In this document: positions 50,213 through 61,325 of the stretch, in pieces | Layout of the letters: each line of letters starts with the position of its first letter | Numbering within the stretch: position 1 is the first letter of the stretch | Source of the DNA: Rostratula benghalensis | Lineage: Eukaryota; Chordata; Aves; Charadriiformes; Rostratulidae | Assembly: GCA_013399305.1 (NCBI GenBank) | Contig: VXAI01000038.1 | Span: 3,216,998 to 3,280,997, forward strand | Direction: 5' to 3' | Length of the DNA stretch: 64,000 nt | Program-made: the position numbers and the translations under genes | Notes under the pieces: model-generated | Told to the model about the DNA's origin: nothing | Seen by the model: only the letters and a program-made list of their open reading frames with translations | Databases searched by the model: none

Positions 50213-50412
50213 TGTTGTGGTTTAACTCTAGCCAACAACTAGGTCCACACAGCTGCTCACTAAACCTGATTGGGATGGGGGAGAGAAACAGAAGAGTGAA
50301 AGTGAGAAAACTCATGGATTGGGATAAAGACGGTTTAACAGGTAAAGCAAAAGCCACACGCACAAATAAAGCAAAACAAGGAATTCATCCATTGACAGGC
50401 ACATGTTCAGCA
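50213..50412 (-). mobile_element. Truncated endogenous retrovirus LTR, minus strand
   Basis: The left end tgttgtggtttaactctagcc is the inverted 3' end of an avian LTR (on its own strand it finishes GTTAAACCACAACA). Matching blocks follow: gggatgggggagagaa, gtgagaaaactcatgg, ataaagacggtttaacaggt, aaagcaaaagccac, caaggaattcatcc and gcacatgttcagc. Similarity then stops, so only about the last 200 bases of the LTR are present. There is no adjacent internal region, primer-binding site or polypurine tract, and no viral gene, so it is a truncated solo LTR. This LTR type is common in neoavian birds. The exact subfamily cannot be assigned here. Confidence 0.85.
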
Positions 50413-50760
50413 CAGAAATATTTTCTATTTGGGAAAAAAGAAATGGTGTCCTGAAGGCCTCAGCTAATTAGTATTATTTTTCTTATAAATAGAGTATACA
50501 TTCCCCACCTCCAGTTCTAAACCCTTTCCACACTTGTGTAGCAGTAAACTAAAGGACAATGTTCACACTTACTGGTATAACCACTATAGAAATGCCTCAG
50601 CTCTTTAAAAAAAACCCAACAGATTTTCAGTGCTGTTTTGTTTTCAGAAATATTTTTCTGTCTGAACTAGCATAAAAAAATATTTTGCCAGTGAGATCTG
50701 CAATATTTTGCTCTAGATGCACTGCAATAAGGCCTTTCTAAAATGAAGGCTCTTTCCAAG

Positions 50761-50777
50761 CCCCCTCCCCCCCCCCG
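50761..50777. repeat. C-rich homopolymer run
   Basis: CCCCCT followed by C10 and GCC. The minus strand is a G-rich run. A G7 run lies 40 bases further along on the plus strand. Low-complexity sequence. Confidence 0.85.
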
Positions 50778-51868
50778 CCACCTGCCAGCCTACAGAGTTG
50801 GGGGGGACTAAGGGGAGCACCCCATGGGTAGCAACAGGCTGTTGCCCGTTACTGCTTCCATGTGTGGAAAAGTGCTGATCCTGAAAGATTGCAGCTGTTA
50901 AAGCACCCAGCATCACCAACAGCCCTGAAGGAGACCCTGCCAAGACTCTGATGTCTTTGACTCACCCGGCTACAGAAGAGCTGAGGCCCCGGAGTGCTGG
51001 TTCTTCAACTCCGCAGCCTCCAGCTTAACAGGATAATACTGAAGACCTAGAGGGAAGAGCTGGCTAATAATGAGATAGGACTGTGACTAACACCTTTTTC
51101 TTTTCCACAGGATCTTCACAGAAATTAAACCACCTTCACAAACCATTAATTTTTTTTAAAAAAACCCCACCTTTTCACTGGATTAGCAACCAGAGGGACC
51201 TCTACCTCAGGCCCACCAAAAGGAAAAAAATGTCAGAAGTAAAGGAATACACATAACACATACAGGGATCATTTCAGAAACTGGACAACATGTGCTTTGA
51301 CCATGCATTGGGCTCAACTATCTTCCAGCAGAATGAACACTTAAAACACGGTCTGACCTTGGAAGCAGCTTTCCACATAAGAGGATGGATTACTCCATAT
51401 GAGAGTCCCTGATGTGGGCCAAGGAGAAAGATGTATTGGGTATTAGTTATTCTTGGGGTAACCTCTCTGGCTCCAGAGGAGAATGCATCTACTGCATTGA
51501 ATACAGTGTGATATAGACACAAAGATAAACAACATTTAAATATGTTGTTGAAAAAAGCCATGTCAGCAAGCTTCTTAGTCTTGGCTATTTTACCATTTAC
51601 TATTTTATGCCCAGGCTACGTTGGAATAAAATACAGAGATAGTGATGATTTCATGTTCTGATAATTTAAAAGGTTATATAGAGATCAGAGAGGACAAGAA
51701 TAGCTCCCAATATTTACTCACAGGTCACCCTTTATTGTTATGACTATCAAAAAATCTCTCTCTGATCTATACCAGTGACAAACAAACAAAAATAATAAAT
51801 CAAAGACCACCAGAATGCCCATTTGCTGAATCACAATCTCTCCCTGGCAGGCTGCCACTATCATTAAA

Positions 51869-51883
51869 ATAAAAAAAAAAAAA
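51869..51883. repeat. A-rich run
   Basis: A13 preceded by attaaaat, followed by caaaaccaaacc. A simple repeat with no retroposon recognised beside it. Confidence 0.8.
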
Positions 51884-53254
51884 CAAAACCAAACCATTCA
51901 CATTGTCTACAGTAGTGTTGAAATGGAAGTTTTATCTCATACAATAAGAAATAAAGGTTGCACTACTTAGGGTTGGGAACTATGGATTTAAAGAAGACTG
52001 ATTTAAGCAGCTGAATAAATGCTTTCATCTAGGATGTATTTGTGTGTTGAGAGCTTGCCTTTGGCAAGGAAGGTCAAAAGCAGACCTTTGATCTGTTTGA
52101 ACTATATCTTTATCCTGTCTTAGGCTTAATTTGATGTAGGGACTAACTCAGGCTTAGGGCCCCTTTACCACGCTGCCGTAATAGGAATAAGCCAAATTCC
52201 TATACAGCCCCCAACGTTTACGTCTCCTTGGAAAGCCTGCAGGAGATGTATAGTATACATAGTTGAAGCAGTTGTAGTAGACAGATCAAATCGATAGGAA
52301 TTAAAAAATAAGGATCAAATTTAAAAAATAAGTAAACTTTTGTTGGAGAAGTACTAGGAACTCTGAATTTAAAGGATAGATAAGAAGAGGTGATCTTGTC
52401 TGGCAAAGTAAGATTTGATAAGGAATATCTGATCCTCTTTTCGACTTAGGTAGGATGGTTTTCCTCCAGTAACTTCATCAACCAAAAGCGTATCATAAAA
52501 ATGAAATATGACTGAAGGCCACTATTCTGACAAGAGCGTACAGTGCATGGTGGGACTCGGGACACAGCTCTTACATGGTATACCAAGATGTATTTGTGCT
52601 TTCTCAGGTCTACTTTTTCTTATAATTTTCTGAGCGCACATTACCACATCCAGAAATGGGTATGTAGATGAGAGGAATGTCAAACAAATATAAAGCCTTG
52701 TGATCAGCTTTCTTGCCAAAGTTACAACCTGATTTAGTACCCTAGTGAGTCAGTAAACCAGTTCCGTACTCATTGAGAACTAGGAAATTCACCTGGTGTC
52801 ACAGGGCTCTCTGGAGGTTCATAAGAATAAAAATCTCTATACGCCCATTCACTTATTTCAGGATTCTATAGTACTCATCACATTTAAATGTGAATCTATG
52901 AAGCAGAGTGATTACAAGAAAACTATGGAACATTCATCTTAATTTATGTACAAGTGCATAAGAATACTTATAAAGTCATCCTGCAGTTACAGCAGAAGCA
53001 TTCCTAAATCTGCTGTGCCAAGTGTGAGAGGAGTATAAACAGCTACATGCTCTAACTACAGTTTGGAAATCCAACTTTGCTACTATTCCTGCTATTGGTA
53101 AAGTGGATCCACATCTCCCCTGCCTGATCAGGTGTCAGCTCAGCAGCCTAACCACCAGTGCTTTTTGGCTGCCTAATCTTCAGGCCCTTTACTGTCTCCC
53201 TCAGTGACCAGTCTTAAAAGAAAGCCCTAAACTTTGCCAGTGTGGGACATTTAA

Positions 53255-53271
53255 ATTATATATATATATAA
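53255..53271. repeat. Short (TA)n run
   Basis: About eight TA units between aaat and aaatgag. A simple repeat. Confidence 0.8.
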
Positions 53272-56200
53272 ATGAGAACTGTCTGTCCCTGAGCCTACTT
53301 CCATTCTCTGCTGATTATCAAGGAAAAGGCTGCTAACTAGAGTAATAGTAAATACTTTTAGTGAGATGCAAATTTTAAAACAGTAGTTCTTCCATCTTCC
53401 AAATATTGACTCATACAGAAATAAGTTTCCAAAAGTGTAATTTCACCCCAAAAAAAATTCCTGATGTAGCCTGTTTTGGTTTTGCTGCCCCCCATCCATC
53501 TCCTTCTGTTGATCTGCTTTTCACGATTAAAGGCATCCCTTCTTGTGGAAGAGCAATGTTCATTCTTACTAATTGCTGTTAATGATTCTCCCCTCAGTGT
53601 ACTCCAATAGACAAAGAACACACACCATGTTGATCCTCACCCTCTCCAATTCTTCAAGTAAGTCATTGGATCATCCAGGGGGGGGAAATAAAATTGTGTC
53701 TGTGCTGACAAGTTGTTGGCTACAGTTTTAGCCCCAGCACAACTTGGATAAGCTGAAATATAATAAGTCCCTAGAGATATGCGTGTGTGGGGAAATCTGT
53801 CAGACCCTTAACTGCAGCAGCCCCACTGGATGCCACTTATAATAACAGTTCAAAGACCTTGAGCTATCAAACAGGTTTACTGATGGAGAACTCCTATCAA
53901 AGTTCCTGCTGTTAGTTCTGACAGACTCACCACACATGGCTGCACATGGTTACACTTGCATTCACTCGAGTGTACAAGAAATGTCTATTCTTAAGCCTCT
54001 TAGACTTTGCAATAGTAATGGTTTAATTGCAAAGATACTGAAGAGCAACTAATACCTGATGGTGGAAGTTTTCTCATGGTGCAGAGCCTTTTTTCTGATT
54101 CAAAATGCAAGCTGAAATCCTGATGTATACTTAAACAGCCTCTCCAACAACCCTGTACAGGGTAAGGGGCTTGGCAGCAGCGAAATACTTTTCCTCTCTG
54201 ATGTAGGTCTTTGCACTTCTGGGATTTGAATCCACTTGTATGTACCATGAGATGGATGGTGAACTACTAATGAATCATATCAACCAGAACTTCATGGGAG
54301 AACTTGCCGTTGCTTGAAGTAGATGCAACAGCAGTTGCGCTGGCAAACCATCTGGGACAATCTGAGTCAAAATACCTTCTCAAAAATGGTACTGATTAAG
54401 CAACAGAGCAGCCACTCTAGTGCTACATCAGCGTAATATCCTGCCATTCTTACTTGGTAGGATATTTCATTCAATTGCAAAGAACAAAACCACGTGTAAT
54501 ACTGGAATTTACCTAGTGAGTATTGACAGTGGTGTGCACTGAGGTAACCTTTCAGAGGGAATTCTAGGCACTAGACATCCTAAGTAGTCAGAGGAGATAC
54601 ACTACTGCAGAGAACAACTCAGAGCATCCTGGGGCAGATTTCTGCTTTGAAATTTCTGCTTTTGTCTTTTGGAAAACCTTCTCTCTATTAGCTACACTGT
54701 GACTGGGATTTTTTTTATTCACGATTTATGAGAATAATAATTAAAAGCAAAAAATATTAATTTGACATCAGTGCTAAGAGGGTGACTTGCAGACTCTTAA
54801 AAACACAGCACTTGCGAGCTGTCCACACAGCTATTAAGAGGTCCTGTGTATCATGGGATGTCTATCTCTAACACAAAGAGATATGAAACAAGAATTCAGG
54901 TACTCAGACAGCTCAACTCAGGCTCTCCAATGTGATCCAGATGATGAAATCATCTCCACCTCTTTATGCACACCTTTGGAAAATATAATCTGATCAGGAA
55001 CAGATAATGAAAACTAATCATCTAGATCAAACAAAATTATTACCCCCAACAGCAAAACACGTTACGATTCTCAAGATTAAGTAAAAATTTGCTTTGATCT
55101 TCAGAAATATACATTGTATTTGTTTCCTATAAAGTAGGATTTCTTTGTATTACTTTAAAACAAATAACTAGATTTCTAAGTAAAGTATGCATTTAATTTA
55201 AAATCAACTACCGCTCCTTTTAATTGTTCAAAGACCTTTCAGTGAATGTAGATTTCAAACCATTTACCCTTAAAAGCATTAAATCAAAAAGTGTTAATAA
55301 GACCTAAACCAGATCAAGACTACAAGTGGAGCTATATTTTCTTTGTGAATCATGTTTCCATCAAACAGCTGAAGAGATGGTAAAACCAAAAATAAATCTG
55401 CATCAAGTCCATCAAGTCATAGCTCAATTAAAATTTCTGTTGTGTGCCTGGTCAACCAAAAAATAGGTAAGTGCCCTGCCTGGGTTATGTGCAGTCTTTG
55501 GTGGGACTGCATACTAAGTTCAGATCTCTTGAGTTGCATGTCTTAAGTGAAAGACATCTCTTAGTTTTGAAGCAGCACATCTTGGAAATCAATCTCATCT
55601 CTTAAATATTTTTCTTTTCCTATACCCAAGTTATTTTTAGGGTTTTTTTCACCCTTTCTTTACTATTATGAGAATAAATGCTTTAGAGAAAGTAAAGTCT
55701 ATTCACTAAGATCCTGGTGCCTCTGACAATTTTGACAAGTTGATTTTTCGAACACTCTGAATGAAGCACTTGTTTTGGCTGGTATTTATTTTTATGTTTT
55801 CTATTAATAGACTATCTTCCATCTAATTTGTCTTTCAAGGTTCTGTGTATTTGTGGCTTTTGAATGTCTTTCACTGTCAGAAATGTTTTGACTGACATAC
55901 AGCCACTGTCTAGCAAACAAGAGAACTCTGTCTCAAGGTGTCGTGCTTTTCTTCTTACTGAAAATCCACACCAGGATTTCATCAGTGGTTCTTATTTATA
56001 GGAGAGATTTTTGGGACTTGTTATTAAAATTTTTATGCATATTTTATGGAGATTTTACTCTTGGTTTCATTTTGTAACTCCAATCAGAAACAGGCTGAAC
56101 TGCTTTAGAACTAATGTGAACATGAAGGAAATCCTTTCAAATCCATTAGGCAGAACAGCTCCCACTTGAAAAAAAAACAAAAAAGAAACTAAACTTAAAA

Positions 56201-57887
56201 AAGACTATTCGGAGAATGATGCTGAAACAGTAACCATCATGGCTTCATCCTTTGCAACTGTTTCTTATCAAGCCTTCAGTCTACACTTCTGTTAATACAA
56301 GATAAATTTTATTATCTGTGATATTATAGATCAAGTAGCGTCAGGTAACATTTTTGATTATGACTATTAGGAAGACTATCTTCCTGAATATTAGCAAACT
56401 TAAAAAATCACAAACCCTTTCTTCCAGGATTTCCTTTTTTTTCTTCCCCACTTACAAACTGCAATCCATGAATGGTTTTAGGGCATGCTGATGTAACTAC
56501 TATGTAGTACCATATTGGCGTACTTCTGCCTGAGGGGTCTCATGTCATTAGCCTGTGCTTCTCTTCCCTTTACTAAGAGCTGCTACTTGGCTCATTCCTG
56601 ACTTTTAATTGCGCAGCCTCTTTCTGCAGTTCCCAGAATCTGCTCAAGGCTAATACCCTCAGATAACCACAGTAGCAAAATAGTTCCAATGGGCATCCTT
56701 AAAAGTTTCCTTTTACTTTCGGTAAGTCATACCCAGTTACTGCTGTTGCTCATTAAAAGTACAAGGAATATCTCCTCATTATGACTACAGCTTATCTAAC
56801 ATCGGATAGTTAAAAAGAACTTTGCAAGAACTCCCACTGGATTTTAATTGAAATAGTAAAATTAAACTTGTCACTAGAACCATACACAAACTTTCTTACT
56901 TTCCCATTTGAATTGGTTCTTAGTCCATCACCTGAGGACAAAAATATTTACATAAATATTTTAACACAAAACTGTCAATTATATATGTTAATGACCATAT
57001 TTATTCCTTGAAGGTATTATATCTCTTAACTGGCTTCCTACTGAATCACAGCATGGCTTGTTGCCATTAGTCAGGTTAACACTTTGTCACTGCACTGGAG
57101 TGAAATAGTGAGTACCTGCTTCCTTTCATACTTCAGGTTGATTTACTGAGTAAAGATATACATAATGTTTGTTTTGCATTATGACGAGTCACAATTATCA
57201 CTGCTCTGCAGCTCAAAATAATTGTCAGCAGTGAATACTAGTCAAGATCTATTGCATTTCTGTCCTCGGGGATTGTCAGAAACGCTGTGTTCAGTCACAT
57301 ACATTGTTTAATTTGCTAAGTACTCAAAAAGCAGATTAAAAACAGCAAGTGCATTTAAGAGTTGAGACTTTTTTGTCATGTGTTCACACATCTACCCCAT
57401 TACAATCCTCCTGTCAAGTCCCCAGAGAATCTTTGCTATGCAGCATAGCCCTGAATGTCTTAGCAACCCATGTTCTGTTTGTGAAACTGAACATGCCCCA
57501 GACTGCAAAGCGAGTTCCCCACTTACCTATGCATTAGCTGGAACAAGGCACGGGGAACCGTTATGTATGACAGTGAGCACGCATATGTTCCTACTTAGCA
57601 GGACTACTGATACTGAAACTGAGAAGCAGAACCTTAAGCCTAGCTTTTCTAGTGTGGGTTCTTATCCAAATCTCAGGTAGCATTTTAAGGACCTGCAGAT
57701 CCCTGCTCACAGTAGAGATATCCCTCTGATGCCTAGCATCCTTCAGATTGCCCAGATTTCTGAATAATAAATTCTAATAAATAATTTCTAATAAATTCAA
57801 TTTCTAAGCAGATGCAATGTTTTGATGCAGAATGCTTAAGCAGAAAATAACACTAACCCTTTAGGTAACATGCTGGTGGATTTGGGC

Positions 57888-57914
57888 TTTTTTTTTTTTT
57901 TTTTTTTTTTTTTT
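57888..57914. repeat. T27 homopolymer
   Basis: 27 uninterrupted thymines preceded by tttgggc. It is the longest homopolymer in the window. On the minus strand it would be a poly(A) after actcaaaaccagaag-type sequence read backwards, but I see no retroposed gene or SINE to go with it. Length is likely variable and prone to sequencing error. Confidence 0.95.
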
Positions 57915-59046
57915 AACTCAAAACCAGAAGACAGTGGCCACTGTCTTTGAAGAGGCAATGTCTTTCTCATCCTGCATTTCCTGGGAGATGTCACAGCTGT
58001 GACAAGGAGGGGTTTATAATGCCACAGTTCGGTGCCTTCATAATTTATTCTCTCTGATTTTATGCTCTTTTAGTCTCCTGCTCAACCATCCACTAACAAG
58101 CAGTGATATTAGCCAATAAATCAAAGACGTCTGCTTGTCACCACCAGATGCTTGGTCACATTGCAACCGATTATGAGACGTACAAAAGGACAATTTCATG
58201 TAGAGAGCTCTGTGGAGGTGTTCCACTGATATTCTGTTTGATAGGAGACCAGCGTGAGGTGAATGTAGTATAACTCAGTAACTTCTATGCCTCTTGGCAA
58301 TGGAAAACTAGGCTGAAATACAATTGAGAACTAAATTAGGAACTCACCTTTATGACTATGCCATTTATGATCCTGCATCTATTCCTTCAATACAATGACA
58401 TGTTAGCATAAAAATGTATTTTTTCATTTGCCCATCTCTTGCACTGTTCTGGGCACAGAACAAGCAGCTACTTTACTTTTCACAAAGGGCAGAAGAGGTG
58501 CTTAATATAAATTGTTACCAAATGCACCAATTTTTCATGTGGCAGACTTGCAAAAAAATAATCCATTACCCTTATCAGGCAAATGAACAACTAACATGCC
58601 CAGTACAAAGATACTCTTTGATCTCTCTTTTTCTTTCCAATTTATTATAACAAGCACCTTTAATGATGAGAGCCAGGGACTATTCTGCAGAATGGAGAAA
58701 GGGAGCTAAACTGTTTTGCAGCAATGTTATTGCAGCTTTCTTCTCAAACTTAAATACTATAATGTAGTATTATACTGTAATACTGACAAAAGATTGTGGA
58801 TTATTCTTATGTGTTGTAAGTAAAATCCATAGGAAAACCAGACAGTTTGCTAAAATAAAACTGAGTATTTCTGGACAGATGGAAACAGACTCCTAAAACG
58901 AAGTATCGCATTTGCTAATTGCTCTCTGAAGAGGAACTCCTCTCCAAAATCGAAAAGGCTGCATGGTTTTATACTCCTGGGTCACCAGCTAAAAGGAAAT
59001 TCAGCCAGCTCTGCTGAATGTCATCATGCTTCTTTTTACTAGGTTC

Positions 59047-59078
59047 AATCTTTATAAAGTTTAATCTTTATAAAGTTA
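59047..59078. repeat. 16-bp tandem duplication
   Basis: aatctttataaagttt occurs twice back to back with one mismatch at the last base of the second copy. Probably a small slippage duplication. Confidence 0.88.
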
Positions 59079-59569
59079 CCTGTCTTCTTGACAGGTGTCT
59101 TTGACACACTCAGTGTGGTTCTTAGCAGGGCGTTGCCACAGTAGGGCTTTTTACTCACTCATCCTCAGATTTCAGAACATCATTAGCTTGAAAAAAGGAT
59201 AAATTTGAGACCTGCTCAGGCAAGTTCAGCTTTACAGGCCTCTCTTTTGATCTGATGTAATTTCTGCCCCTGAACATCTCACATTTGAATGTCTGAGAAT
59301 TTCTTTTATTGAACATGGATTTAGCCTCAGGCCACCCCAGTCTGAGCAGTACTGTCATAAGGACAACGACATATAGAAGAGAATTTGTGTTGTGTCTTAA
59401 CACAAGCCCAGACAGCAGTTGGTATTCAGTTAATTGCTACCATACTTACTTACTCAGTAGCTAAAAAATGTGATCATGTCAAAATGGTGTTAAAACATAT
59501 ATATTTAGTATTCTAAGAAATTATGTTTCATAGCATGGCATGCATTCTCACTATAGTGACACTGGACAC

Positions 59570-59586
59570 AAAAAAAAAAAAAAAAA
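59570..59586. repeat. A17 homopolymer
   Basis: A run of 17 adenines after ctggacac. No retroposed sequence recognised upstream. Confidence 0.9.
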
Positions 59587-61244
59587 TCCATTTGACTCCC
59601 TAGTAGTAACTGATTGCCATGTAGCTTTTGTTTTAAGAAGCACGTACCTATGGCAGTTACCTTCCTATCTCATTGCTTGCAGTAGATTTACAGGTCAAGT
59701 CAAAGGACTCACAGAAAAAGTAGAGCAAAAGTATGCACAAAGCACAACATCAGGAAGAAAAAGCAATAGAGTGCTAGACTGGCTCTCAGAAAGTAAAGCA
59801 GATACCCCAAATGCCAGGGACCAGCTTTACATTTTATAAGCCATCCCATACAGTCCCCAGTTGTTAGATCTAAGCTATCCTGCACTGCTTCAAATGGGTG
59901 AATTCTTCTAAAACTTAGCATTAACAATGAGTCTCAAACCTTGCTTTTTAATCTAGCTTTTCCAGCAGATTTGAGGAATGCTAGAGAAAAACCCAGGAAT
60001 TACACCCTATGTCCTATTAGGATCAGGGTGAATGAAGCACACAAAAGAGTAACTCTCTATTAAACCCCTGCTGCTTTCACCACAGAACAAGAGAAGCAGA
60101 CATGCAGACTTTCCAACAAGTATTCCCCAAATACAGCACCTCTGCACATTCCCTTTCAAAAACTGGAAAGGCTTCCCTCTGCTACTGAATGCTAGAGTTA
60201 CAGCCTCTAGGTGACCTTTTGATTCCCAGATATAGACTTAGGAATACATGTCTAGAGATATTTAGATGGAAAATTGCAATTAAGAGCTGTTTGCTGGATA
60301 GTCCAACTTCTACACTCTTTTCTGAGAAGTATTATCTCTCCCTTCCACCATGTGAGACAAGCACTAGCTTGCACTGAACTCCTTATTTTAAAACATGACC
60401 ACATTCACCCTTTTTCTTGATAGCAGTTGCCAGAAGAATTCAAAGGAAAACATTTAGAATATAAAGCTCAGTCCATATTATGGTGTATGATTCAAAATAA
60501 TGAGTTACTTTTGATGTGATTAATCAGTTTTCATGCTTTAACACAGTCACAAAGCAAAGAAAACCATCAGCATTAGTATCAAAAAGACAATGCTTAACAT
60601 TGGTAAGACAAAAACTGTACTATAAAAGAAAACACTGATACACAGCATTAGGTGTAATACAAATGACTAAGAATTGTTGTCTTGAGACTGAAAGGTTTAC
60701 AGAATAGGTGTAAGCATTTTTCACCTTTTTATGAAAAAATGAAGGAATTCCTCAAATATCTTGTTCCTAAAGCCCAAGATGGACACTACAAATTTAACAT
60801 CAGGGGGAATTATGTTCTTAGAAATCTTCAACTTTTGGATAAGATGAAGGTGAATGTCAATTCATCCTTTTACAACCACTCATAGCCTCGAAAAGAAGCC
60901 TACAAACACCACAGTGGTCCACTGTTGTGCCCAGCCAAGAAGTCTTAAATGTGGCTATCCTGGAGGAACACTTACTCCTGGTTACTCTAACAAGGTGTAC
61001 TGGACAGCCCACTGTGTCCAGTGGAGCAGCCTGGGAGTCAAAATGGAGAGTCTTAGGAATGTGTGTGGTTTTCTTCTATGACTTTTTAAATTGTATGCTT
61101 ACAATAAACAATTTTTCATGAGGTTTTTTTTCCCAACGATTTTATGAACTCCTGTCATTTTTTTAAGACACTCTTCTTTCTGAAGATATACTTGCCAAAA
61201 TTAACAACTGACGTACAAGTTCATCAGAACATGTTTATAAAAGC

Positions 61245-61325
61245 ACAGAACAATTACAAAATGATACAGGGTTGGAAGGGACCTCTGGAGATCACCTGTC
61301 CAACCCCCTGCCAAAGCAAATAGGT
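61245..61325 (-). mobile_element. CR1 3' tip, minus strand
   Basis: About 80 bases of inverted CR1 3' end: cagaacaattacaaaatgat, ggttggaagggacctctgg, agatcacctgtccaacccc and tgccaaagca. This is only the untranslated tail and the last few codons, so a very short 5'-truncated insertion. Confidence 0.88.

Larger units (their letters stand above)
50413..61244. other. Unique DNA, mostly AT-rich
   Basis: No repeat family recognised over almost 11 kb apart from simple runs. A GC-richer stretch at 50750-51010 includes a C-rich run. Exon-like signals (plus 53598-53657 and an acceptor at 51110) lack recognisable products. Imperfect short duplications occur at 57768-57810 and 59047-59078. Confidence 0.5.

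Noticed and set aside
51111..51256. Plus-strand acceptor tttttcttttccacag followed by 47 open codons and TAA
   Set aside because: Strong acceptor, but the product (rich in Lys and Phe, with AAAAAACCCC low complexity inside) is not protein-like and matches nothing I know.
53598..53657. Plus-strand 60-base segment with acceptor ctcccctcag, an ATG (MLILTLSNSS) and donor CAA|GTAAGT
   Set aside because: Signals are reasonable, but the peptide is short and unrecognised, and decoy exons of this strength are frequent. Recorded only so it can be checked.
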